31,394 nt of DNA from JAQIBY01 sp964407055. Its GTDB lineage: Bacteria > Bacteroidota > Bacteroidia > Bacteroidales > ML635J-15. The notes beneath the pieces were generated by a model. That model searched no databases. It saw only the letters and a list, made by a program, of their open reading frames with translations, and was not told where the DNA came from. Within the stretch, counting starts at the first letter, position 1. Each line of letters starts with the position of its first letter. Shown in pieces: positions 24,427 to 31,394 of this stretch. The stretch spans positions 1 through 31,394 of the forward strand of contig CAYOUD010000012.1 of assembly GCA_964407055.1 (NCBI GenBank), in the 5' to 3' direction. The position numbers and the translations under genes were made by a program.

Positions 24427-26211
24427 ATGGAATTATTTCACAGCATATTAGTCGTTGTTGTTCTTGTGTTTATGTTGGTTTCACTTTATAAAGAGTGGCT
24501 TGGGACTGCATTTACATTTGTGATTGCTGTGGTTATTTTTGGCTTAGCCGGGTTGTTGAGCCCAAAAGAAATGATAAGCGGCTTTGCAAACGATCAAATT
24601 GCCGTGATTATTCTTCTGTTACTCCTTGGCGACAGCATTCGTAAAACCGGTGTGCTGGAGAATTTTTTTAACCGGGTTTTTTCTCGTGCCAAAACAAGCG
24701 ATGGTTTTCTTTGGCGAATGATGGCTTTGGTTTCAGGGTTTTCTGCCTTTTTGAATAATACCCCCTTGGTTGCGATTTTAATGCCATATGTGCATTCTTG
24801 GTCAAAACGGCATGGTGTTTCACCTTCAAAATTCATGATTCCGCTTTCTTATGCAGCTATCCTTGGCGGATGTGCTACGTTGATTGGGACATCAACAAAC
24901 CTGATTGTAAATGGATTGGTTGTTGATCAGAAAATTGCTCCAAATCTGGAATCTTTGCACATTTTTGATTATGCCATGGTTGGCGGGATTATGATTATTA
25001 TCGGGATTGCTTATATGCTTTTAATTGGAAAGCATTTGTTACCGGATAGAAAAGATGTGATTACCAGTTTTAACAATACACATCGAAAATACCTTGTTGA
25101 GGCGGAATTAAAACCAGATTCCAAGTTGGTTGGGAAAACCATTGAAGAAGCTGGATTACGTAACCTAAAAGGATTATTTCTTGCAGAAATATATCGCGGA
25201 GAACAAAAAATCACAGCAGTTGGCAGATTAACGGTTTTGCAGGAAAATGATATTTTGATTTTTGCCGGTGAAACCGAAACCATTGCTGATATGATTACTG
25301 CTGATAGTGGTTTGAGATTAACCCAAGTGGGAATGTTTTCAAAGAAAAAACATACTGAAATTCGGGAAATCGTAATTTCGCATAACGCTTCACTGGCAGG
25401 AAAAACCATTAAGGAAGCCGGATTTCGTGGAAAATTTGACGCTGCCATTATTGCTGTACATCGTAATGGGCAACGTATTTCCGGGAAAATCGGTGCAGTT
25501 GAATTGCAATCCGGCGATGTGCTTTTGTTAATTACCGGTGAGGACTATAAAAATCGTGCTGCAGATACCATGGATTTTTATCCCATTACTAAAATTCGCG
25601 ATTTTCAGAAATTACCGGCTTGGAAAACAATAACTTTATTAGGTGGTACGGTAGCTGCAATTCTGTTATCAGCTTTAGGCGTGGTGAGTTTGTTCATTGC
25701 ATTAACCGTGTTGCTGGTTTTAATTACTTTGCTGAATATCGTGAAAGCGCGTGATTTACCCAAAAGTCTCGATTATAATCTGGCTGCCATTATTGCCCTG
25801 TCGTTGGCCGTCGGCACTGCAATGATGAAATCCGGTGTCGCAGAAATAATCGCTCAATTTATTATCCGCTTTATGCAGCCGCTTGGAATTATCGGTTTGA
25901 TGTTCGGCCTATTTGCAATTACAAATCTTTTGTCTGCTTACATTACCAACAAAGCAGCCGTAGCCATTATTTTTCCTATTGCAGTAACAATTGCCGTTAA
26001 TTTGGGGCTTAATCCGACTCCATTTGTTCTGTTGATATCTTTTGCTGCAGCAGCCAGTTTTATCACACCAATCGGATATCAAACAAATTTAATGGTTTAC
26101 GGTGCGGGGGCTTATGAATTTAAAGATTACATGAAAGTGGGTTTACCACTTACAATACTATATATGATTACCACCGTTTTCGGATTGGCATTAACCTATC
26201 AATTAATTTAA
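24427..26211 (+). CDS. SLC13/DASS-family anion transporter with two RCK_C domains
   Basis: A 594-residue inner-membrane transporter. The first half has about five hydrophobic segments with GFANDQIAVIILLLLLGDSI and FLNNTPLVAILMP (the SNT-like substrate motif), then ATLIGTSTNLIVNG. Two cytosolic TrkA-C/RCK_C-like domains follow at about 210-290 and 300-385 (GKTIEEAGLRNLKG, GKTIKEAGFRGKFD). The second half repeats the motif as NLLSAYITNKAAVAIIFPIA with FITPIGYQTNLMVYGAGAY. This is the layout of sulfate or dicarboxylate SLC13 permeases with an RCK insert. Leading the sulfate-activation genes, with only 12 bases to cysQ, it is most likely a sulfate importer. Confidence 0.9.
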   Translation: MELFHSILVVVVLVFMLVSLYKEWLGTAFTFVIAVVIFGLAGLLSPKEMISGFANDQIAVIILLLLLGDSIRKTGVLENFFNRVFSRAKTSDGFLWRMMALVSGFSAFLNNTPLVAILMPYVHSWSKRHGVSPSKFMIPLSYAAILGGCATLIGTSTNLIVNGLVVDQKIAPNLESLHIFDYAMVGGIMIIIGIAYMLLIGKHLLPDRKDVITSFNNTHRKYLVEAELKPDSKLVGKTIEEAGLRNLKGLFLAEIYRGEQKITAVGRLTVLQENDILIFAGETETIADMITADSGLRLTQVGMFSKKKHTEIREIVISHNASLAGKTIKEAGFRGKFDAAIIAVHRNGQRISGKIGAVELQSGDVLLLITGEDYKNRAADTMDFYPITKIRDFQKLPAWKTITLLGGTVAAILLSALGVVSLFIALTVLLVLITLLNIVKARDLPKSLDYNLAAIIALSLAVGTAMMKSGVAEIIAQFIIRFMQPLGIIGLMFGLFAITNLLSAYITNKAAVAIIFPIAVTIAVNLGLNPTPFVLLISFAAAASFITPIGYQTNLMVYGAGAYEFKDYMKVGLPLTILYMITTVFGLALTYQLI

Positions 26212-26223
26212 GAAAGACAGTAA

Positions 26224-27039
26224 ATGATGACGAAGCATTTTTTTAATCCTGTATTGAAAACGGCCGTGGATGCAGGGCGTGCAATACTTCAAATTTATAA
26301 TTATGAAAATTTTGACATTGAGCTGAAATCTGATAATTCACCATTAACGAAAGCAGATAAAAAAGCGCACGAAATAATTGTTGAGGCTTTGAAACAAACA
26401 AATATCCCTGTTTTGAGTGAGGAAAGTGAGGATAAAGCTTTTGAAAATCGCAAGGATTGGAGTCGATTTTGGTTGGTAGATCCGCTTGACGGAACGAAAG
26501 AATTTATTAAGCGAAACGGCGAATTTACGGTTAACATCGCGTTGATTGAGAACGGAATTGCAACCGCAGGAATTATTTATGTCCCGGTTAGCCGTGAATT
26601 GTATTTCGGAGTAAGAAATCAGGCTGCATATAAGATAATCATTACGGAAAATACAGATATTGAAGATTTAGTTGCACAATTCACAGAATCGAAAAAAATA
26701 CAAGTACGAAATGCTAAGGATAAATTGACAATTGTTGGCAGTCGATCTCATAAAAGTGAAGAAACAACAGCTTTTATTAACCAAGTTGAAAAAAACTTTA
26801 ATACCGAAATGCTTTCTCGCGGATCCTCATTAAAAATATGCATGATTGCCGAGGGGAAGGCACAATTATATCCACGCTTTGCCCCAACAATGGAGTGGGA
26901 CACTGCAGCAGGACATGCTATTGCCGTTGCTGCAGGAGCAGAAATTATCAACCGAGATACCGGAAGAGAATTGCACTACAATAAGGAAAATCTTAGAAAT
27001 CCTTGGTTTTTAGTTAAGCCAAAGGGAATGAAATTTTAA
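26224..27039 (+). CDS. cysQ: 3'(2'),5'-bisphosphate nucleotidase CysQ
   Basis: The 271-residue inositol-monophosphatase-fold enzyme hydrolyses 3'-phosphoadenosine 5'-phosphate (PAP) to AMP, using magnesium. Motifs are in order: SDNSPLTKADKKAHE (metal site), VLSEES, and the signature WLVDPLDGTKEFIKRNGEFT with the metal-binding Asp residues. MEWDTAAGHAIAVAAG in the last third is the second family block. PAP arises when PAPS is used by sulfotransferases or PAPS reductase, so its placement before cysC, cysD and cysN is functional. A second ATG directly follows the first. It should be in the same operon as the transporter. Confidence 0.94.
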   Translation: MMTKHFFNPVLKTAVDAGRAILQIYNYENFDIELKSDNSPLTKADKKAHEIIVEALKQTNIPVLSEESEDKAFENRKDWSRFWLVDPLDGTKEFIKRNGEFTVNIALIENGIATAGIIYVPVSRELYFGVRNQAAYKIIITENTDIEDLVAQFTESKKIQVRNAKDKLTIVGSRSHKSEETTAFINQVEKNFNTEMLSRGSSLKICMIAEGKAQLYPRFAPTMEWDTAAGHAIAVAAGAEIINRDTGRELHYNKENLRNPWFLVKPKGMKF

Positions 27040-27082
27040 TAATTGCTGTAAATTCACTTATTTTACAAGAAATTTCAAATCA

Positions 27083-27688
27083 ATGAGTTTAAAAGAAAAT
27101 CACATTTATCCGGTATTTGATCAGATACTGAGAAGAGAAGACAAGGAAAAACTTTTAAATCAGCGCTCTAAAGTTATTTGGTGTACGGGTTTGTCCGGTG
27201 CCGGAAAGACAACTTTGGCAAAGAACCTTGAAAAAGCTTTACACGTGCAGGGATATTTAACTCAGGTGCTTGACGGAGATAATATTCGGTCAGGAATTAA
27301 TAACAATCTAAAATTTACTGAAACTGATCGTAAAGAAAATATCCGCAGAATTGCCGAAGTCTCAAAATTGCTTATCAATTCGGGGGTAATAACTATCAAT
27401 AGTTTTATTTCTCCAACTCAAGAAATAAGACAAGTAGCGATTGATATTATTGGCGAGGAAAATTTTATTGAAATATTTGTACGTGCACCTATTGAGGTCT
27501 GTGAAAAACGCGATGTTAAAGGTTTATATGCTAAAGCCAGAGCCGGAAAAATCAAAAACTTCACCGGTGTTGACTCCCCGTTTGAATCACCCCAAAAACC
27601 ACATCTTGTGATTGATACAGATAAGTATTCCATACAGGAATGCTTAAATCAGGCAATGGATTGTGTGCTACCTTATTTAAAGTATTAA
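27083..27688 (+). CDS. cysC: Adenylylsulfate kinase, complete
   Basis: The 201-residue APS kinase phosphorylates adenosine 5'-phosphosulfate to PAPS. P-loop GLSGAGKTTLA is intact, followed by VLDGDNIRSGINNNLKFTE (the DGDN region), NSFISPTQEIR, and FVRAPIEVCEKRDVKGLYAK. The lid segment FTGVDSPFESP is also normal. All expected active-site residues are present, unlike the APS-kinase domain at the C-terminus of the CysN protein downstream. It follows cysQ by 43 bases and precedes cysD by 17 bases in the same direction, so it is in the sulfate-activation operon. Confidence 0.95.
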   Translation: MSLKENHIYPVFDQILRREDKEKLLNQRSKVIWCTGLSGAGKTTLAKNLEKALHVQGYLTQVLDGDNIRSGINNNLKFTETDRKENIRRIAEVSKLLINSGVITINSFISPTQEIRQVAIDIIGEENFIEIFVRAPIEVCEKRDVKGLYAKARAGKIKNFTGVDSPFESPQKPHLVIDTDKYSIQECLNQAMDCVLPYLKY

Positions 27689-27705
27689 TTGAAAAATAAT
27701 AAATT

Positions 27706-28614
27706 ATGAGTTCATATTCACTGACACATTTACAACAATTAGAAACGGAATCAATTCACATTATGCGTGAAGTTGCTGCTGAATTTGAAAATCCGGTTAT
27801 GCTTTATTCCATAGGGAAAGATTCCAGCGTGATGGTTCGCCTCGCTGAAAAGGCGTTTTCACCCGGAAAAGTACCATTCCCGTTGATGCACATTGACTCT
27901 AAATGGAAATTTAAGGAAATGGTGGAGTTTCGCGACCATTATGCCAAAGAAAATAATTGGGATCTGATTGTTCATTTTAATGAGGAAGGATTTAATTCAG
28001 GAGTAGGGCCCTTTACTCACGGCTCAAAAGCACATACCGACATTATGAAAACTCAGGCATTGCTTGCTGGTTTAAATAAATATAAATTCGATGCCGCATT
28101 TGGTGGTGCTCGTCGCGATGAGGAAAAATCAAGAGCAAAAGAACGTATTTTTTCTTTCCGGGATGAATTTCATCAATGGGATCCGAAAAATCAACGCCCT
28201 GAACTCTGGAACATATACAATACAAAAGTGAAAAAAGGGGAATCTATACGGGTCTTCCCTTTATCAAACTGGACAGAACTCGATATCTGGCAGTATGTTC
28301 GCTTGGAAAACATTCCAATTGTCCCGCTTTATTATGCAAAAAAACGACCTGTGGTTGAATATAACGGCGCATTAGTGTTGGTCGATGATGAACGCATGCC
28401 CAAGGAACTTGCCGAGACAGCTGAAATGCGCATGGTTCGTTTCCGTACACTCGGATGTTACCCACTCACGGGTGCCGTGGAATCTGAAGCTGATACGATT
28501 GAAAAAATTGTTGAGGAAATGATGACAACCACGCAATCCGAAAGAACAACCCGCGTTATCGATTTTGACCAAGACGGCTCAATGGAACAGAAAAAACGTG
28601 AGGGATATTTTTAA
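27706..28614 (+). CDS. cysD: Sulfate adenylyltransferase subunit 2 (CysD)
   Basis: The 302-residue subunit is the PP-loop ATP-pyrophosphatase that joins sulfate to AMP, forming APS, and works with the GTPase CysN. The PP-loop variant LYSIGKDSSVMVRLAEKAF lies near residue 40. FGGARRDEEKSRAKERIFSF is the conserved block, and LSNWTELDIWQYV and RFRTLGCYPLTGAV occur in the C-terminal half. The length is typical and no motif is missing. cysN begins 29 bases later. Confidence 0.96.
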   Translation: MSSYSLTHLQQLETESIHIMREVAAEFENPVMLYSIGKDSSVMVRLAEKAFSPGKVPFPLMHIDSKWKFKEMVEFRDHYAKENNWDLIVHFNEEGFNSGVGPFTHGSKAHTDIMKTQALLAGLNKYKFDAAFGGARRDEEKSRAKERIFSFRDEFHQWDPKNQRPELWNIYNTKVKKGESIRVFPLSNWTELDIWQYVRLENIPIVPLYYAKKRPVVEYNGALVLVDDERMPKELAETAEMRMVRFRTLGCYPLTGAVESEADTIEKIVEEMMTTTQSERTTRVIDFDQDGSMEQKKREGYF

Positions 28615-28643
28615 TCAATTATTGACTTTAAATCGCAGCAATT

Positions 28644-30554
28644 ATGCAACAAGATATTAAAACATTTTTAAATAAGGACGAAAAAAAAGATTTGCTAAGA
28701 ATTTTAACGGCAGGTTCTGTTGATGATGGAAAATCAACCCTTATCGGACGATTACTTTTTGACAGCAAACGTTTATATGAAGACCAATTGGCTGCTCTGG
28801 AGCGTGACAGTAAGCGCGTTGGCCATGCAGGCGATGATATTGATTATGCCCTACTTTTGGATGGATTAAAGGCCGAACGTGAACAAGGAATTACCATTGA
28901 CGTGGCGTATCGCTATTTTTCAACAAACAAACGTAAATTTATTATTGCGGATACTCCTGGACACGAGCAATACACAAGAAATATGGTGACCGGAGCTTCA
29001 ACTGCTAACCTTGCAATTTTGCTTGTCGATGCGCGGCACGGAGTGATTACACAAACTAAACGACACACATTTATCGTTAGTTTGTTGGGCATTAAGCATG
29101 TTGTAGTTGCGATAAACAAGATGGATCTCGTTGATTACAGCGAAGAACGCTACAACCAAATTATTGCTGATTATAAGGCTTTTGTAACAAGCCTGAACAT
29201 TCCGGATATTAATTTTATTCCAATTTCTGCACTCAAAGGAGATAATGTAGTTGACAAATCAGAAAAAATGAGCTGGTTTAACGGAAAACCCATGTTGCAA
29301 TTTTTAGAAACGATTCATGTCGGTAGTGACAGAAATTTTGAAGATTTTCGTTTCCCAATACAGTATGTTAATAGACCCAGTATTGATTTCAGAGGATTTA
29401 CCAGCAATTTATCATCAGGAATTTTGAAAAAAGGCGATACGGTACGTGCTTTGCCAAGTCGTCAGGAAAGCAAAGTAAAATCTATCCTTGGCATACAAGG
29501 GGAACAAGACGAAGCTTTTCCTCCGCAAGCAATTACCATTACCCTTGAAGATGAAATTGATGTGTCCAGAGGAGATATGTTGGTGCATCCTGACAATATG
29601 CCACGCGTTGAACGCCACTTCGAGGCAATGCTAGTGTGGATGGATGAGCAGGACATGAATTCTTCGACAAATTATTACATCAAGCACTCCTACAACAACA
29701 CAAAAGTTCGTTTTGATAAAATTCAATACAAAATTAATGTTAATACACTTGAGCGCGAAGAAAGCTCACCGTTTACCTTGAATGAAATTGGGCGAGTCGT
29801 TTTGACGAGTGTAAAACCACTGATTTTTGATCCATATAAACGTAATAAAGAAACCGGTTCGTTTGTGTTAATTGATCCGGTATCCAATAATACAGCGGCT
29901 GTCGGGATGATTATTGATAAGCTCAGTCTAAAAGATTTGCCGTCTAAGATTACTGAGCACGACCGCCAAAAAATCAGGCGCGGACAAGCACTGATTTCTG
30001 ATGAAGAACGTGCGAAATTTCTCAATCAAAAACCTGCCACTTTGTGGATTACTGGACTTCACGGATCAGGTAAAAATGAATTGGCTTATACTTTGGAACG
30101 GAAGCTTTTTGATGCCGGAGCAACTGTTATGCTGATGGATGGTAGCACTGTACGTTCAGGCTTGAGCCATGAGCTAGATCATTCAGCAGCTGACAGAGCT
30201 GAACATCTGCGTCGTGTTGCTCATGTTGCCCGTATGCTGAATGATCAGGGATATATTGTTATTTGCTCATTTATTTCTCCTTACGACAGCATTCGCAAGC
30301 AAGTTGCTGAATTGGTCGGTGAGTCACGTTTTCATGTCATTCACATGGATGCAGATCTCGAGTTTTGTAAAGCAAACAAACCAGATTTGTACAACAAAGC
30401 AGAAAATGGTGAATTAAAAGATATGCCCGGTATTGATGAGCGTTATGAAGCGCCAGAAAATCCGGATTTATTACTACATCCTAAAGACAGAGAAACAAAT
30501 CCAGAAACAATTTTGAATTTCCTGTATCGCCGGAAAATTTTCCCGATTGATTAA
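28644..30554 (+). CDS. cysN: Sulfate adenylyltransferase subunit 1 fused to degenerate APS kinase
   Basis: The 636-residue protein joins CysN and a CysC-like domain. The N-terminal part is a translation-factor GTPase: AGSVDDGKSTLIGRLL, DTPGHEQYTRNMV, NKMDLVDY and SALKGDNVV, with beta-barrel domains to about residue 440. It drives APS synthesis with CysD. From about residue 465 it has an APS-kinase fold, but the P-loop is GLHGSGKNELA (the metal Thr/Ser is Asn478-Glu), the DGDN motif is DGSTVRSG, and the ERDPKGLY-type motif is reduced to CKANKPDLYNKA. This domain is probably inactive and may serve structure or regulation. A complete CysC is encoded two genes upstream. Confidence 0.95.
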   Translation: MQQDIKTFLNKDEKKDLLRILTAGSVDDGKSTLIGRLLFDSKRLYEDQLAALERDSKRVGHAGDDIDYALLLDGLKAEREQGITIDVAYRYFSTNKRKFIIADTPGHEQYTRNMVTGASTANLAILLVDARHGVITQTKRHTFIVSLLGIKHVVVAINKMDLVDYSEERYNQIIADYKAFVTSLNIPDINFIPISALKGDNVVDKSEKMSWFNGKPMLQFLETIHVGSDRNFEDFRFPIQYVNRPSIDFRGFTSNLSSGILKKGDTVRALPSRQESKVKSILGIQGEQDEAFPPQAITITLEDEIDVSRGDMLVHPDNMPRVERHFEAMLVWMDEQDMNSSTNYYIKHSYNNTKVRFDKIQYKINVNTLEREESSPFTLNEIGRVVLTSVKPLIFDPYKRNKETGSFVLIDPVSNNTAAVGMIIDKLSLKDLPSKITEHDRQKIRRGQALISDEERAKFLNQKPATLWITGLHGSGKNELAYTLERKLFDAGATVMLMDGSTVRSGLSHELDHSAADRAEHLRRVAHVARMLNDQGYIVICSFISPYDSIRKQVAELVGESRFHVIHMDADLEFCKANKPDLYNKAENGELKDMPGIDERYEAPENPDLLLHPKDRETNPETILNFLYRRKIFPID

Positions 30555-30575
30555 TGCTTTTCTAAATCCCGATAT

Positions 30576-31394
30576 ATGATGGAAATCACTGAAATACAGT
30601 CTTTATTTGACCGATTTGCGGATCAAAACATTATCATTATTGGTGATGTGATGATTGATTCCTATATGTGGGGAAAAGTGAATCGCATAAGCCCTGAAGC
30701 TCCAATTCCTGTTGTTTCTGTAAATGATAAAGAAAATCGCCTTGGCGGTGCGTCCAATGTTGCATTAAATGTAAAAGCCCTGGGTGCAAATCCCATTATG
30801 TGTTCTGTTGTTGGAGATGATGATTATGCTGCAGAATTTTTGCGCTTATTGGAAGAAAACAAATTGCCAACCAAGGGAATTTTACATTCCCCTTACCGAA
30901 GAACAAGCGTAAAAACCCGTATTATAAGTCAGGCTCAACACCTCCTGCGGGTGGATGAAGAGGATGAAAACGCCTTGGATACGGAAACCGAAACCCGCCT
31001 TAAAGCAAAATTCGATGAACTACTGGAACAATATAAACCAAAAGCTATTATTTTTGAGGATTATGATAAAGGCGTAATTACACCGGGAATTATTAAACAT
31101 GTTGTAAATAAAGCCAATGAAGCCGGTGTCATTACCTCGGTTGATCCCAAAAAACGACAATTTATGGATTACCTAGGGGTAAGTTTGTTTAAACCGAACT
31201 TTAAAGAAATGAAGGAGGGAATGAAAGCCGACTTTACTCCCGATAATTTATCTGCAATTAAGGGTTTGATAATAAAATTAATGAAAGATAAACAAATCGA
31301 TCGGGTTTTGCTTACCATGGCTGATGCAGGGGTTGTTATTGCCGATGAAAATAATTTCACGCATATTGAAGCAGAAGTAAGAAATATTGCTGAT
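30576..31394 (+). CDS. hldE: Heptose-7-phosphate kinase (RfaE/HldE N-domain), cut by window end
   Basis: A PfkB-family sugar kinase, 273 codons visible and open to the last base. It resembles the kinase half of the HldE/RfaE bifunctional heptose enzyme. Motifs are IIIGDVMIDSYMWGKVNRIS, PEAPIPVVSV, and NRLGGASNVALNVKALGANP (family PfkB block), then RVDEED and FEDYDKGVITPGII. It should phosphorylate D-glycero-D-manno-heptose 7-phosphate for ADP-heptose synthesis, supplying GT9 enzymes such as that at 5396-6373. ATG 30576 is preferred over the adjacent ATG 30579. It follows cysN by 21 bases and is probably co-transcribed. The end lies outside the window, so it is unknown whether a cytidylyltransferase half follows. 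Confidence 0.85.
   Translation, partial: MMEITEIQSLFDRFADQNIIIIGDVMIDSYMWGKVNRISPEAPIPVVSVNDKENRLGGASNVALNVKALGANPIMCSVVGDDDYAAEFLRLLEENKLPTKGILHSPYRRTSVKTRIISQAQHLLRVDEEDENALDTETETRLKAKFDELLEQYKPKAIIFEDYDKGVITPGIIKHVVNKANEAGVITSVDPKKRQFMDYLGVSLFKPNFKEMKEGMKADFTPDNLSAIKGLIIKLMKDKQIDRVLLTMADAGVVIADENNFTHIEAEVRNIAD

Noticed and set aside
1..31394. CRISPR array, tRNA, rRNA or prophage genes
   Set aside because: No evenly spaced direct repeats, cloverleaf-like segments, integrase or phage structural proteins were seen by eye; a covariance-model scan could still reveal small RNAs.

Overview
This 31.4 kb window comes from a member of the Bacteroidota, probably free-living or aquatic (the habitat is an inference). 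The evidence is two secreted proteins with type IX secretion (T9SS) C-terminal sorting domains, several upstream boxes of the Bacteroidota form TAnnTTTG, an rsfS-ftsH-cdsA block, and Bacteroidota-style versions of FtsH and a long amidophosphoribosyltransferase. No tRNA, rRNA, CRISPR array or complete insertion sequence was seen.

Layout. 1-461 holds no gene. It contains one copy of a dispersed repeat split by a palindromic element of about 240 bp; a second, uninterrupted copy lies inverted at 20515-20601. 462-3068 (minus strand) is a compact group: alanine dehydrogenase, exodeoxyribonuclease III and a flavin reductase-like protein. 3285-5383 (plus strand) is an AT-rich accessory island with decay. 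It has a HEPN-like gene lacking its 5' end, a small intact gene whose product ends in NEKYALAA (very like an ssrA degradation tag), a SecB-like chaperone gene with an in-frame stop, and an outer-membrane lipoprotein gene with a frameshift and a stop. 5396-10202 (minus strand) is core: rsfS, ftsH, a DUF2007-like gene, cdsA and a heptosyltransferase-like gene.

10351-11607 is a T9SS cargo protein. 11724-18307 (minus strand) is a tripartite RND efflux operon (TolC-like, adaptor, permease) behind a TetR-type regulator, with operator-like repeats between regulator and pump. 18620-20515 is a long purF-like gene. 20764-24302 (minus strand) holds a T9SS protein with a thioredoxin-like domain, prmC and a lipoprotein. 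24427-31394 (plus strand) is a sulfate module: SLC13 transporter, cysQ, cysC, cysD and a cysN with a degenerate APS-kinase domain, followed by the start of a heptose-7-phosphate kinase gene cut by the window end.

The most unusual locus is 3285-4448. Its order and tight spacing fit a toxin-antitoxin-chaperone system in which the middle protein carries an encoded ssrA-like degron and the SecB-like protein would shield it. In this genome the two flanking genes look broken. The sulfate module makes PAPS and recycles PAP, but no sulfite-forming reductase genes are in view. Together with the adjoining heptose gene this suggests, by inference, sulfation of surface glycans or lipids.
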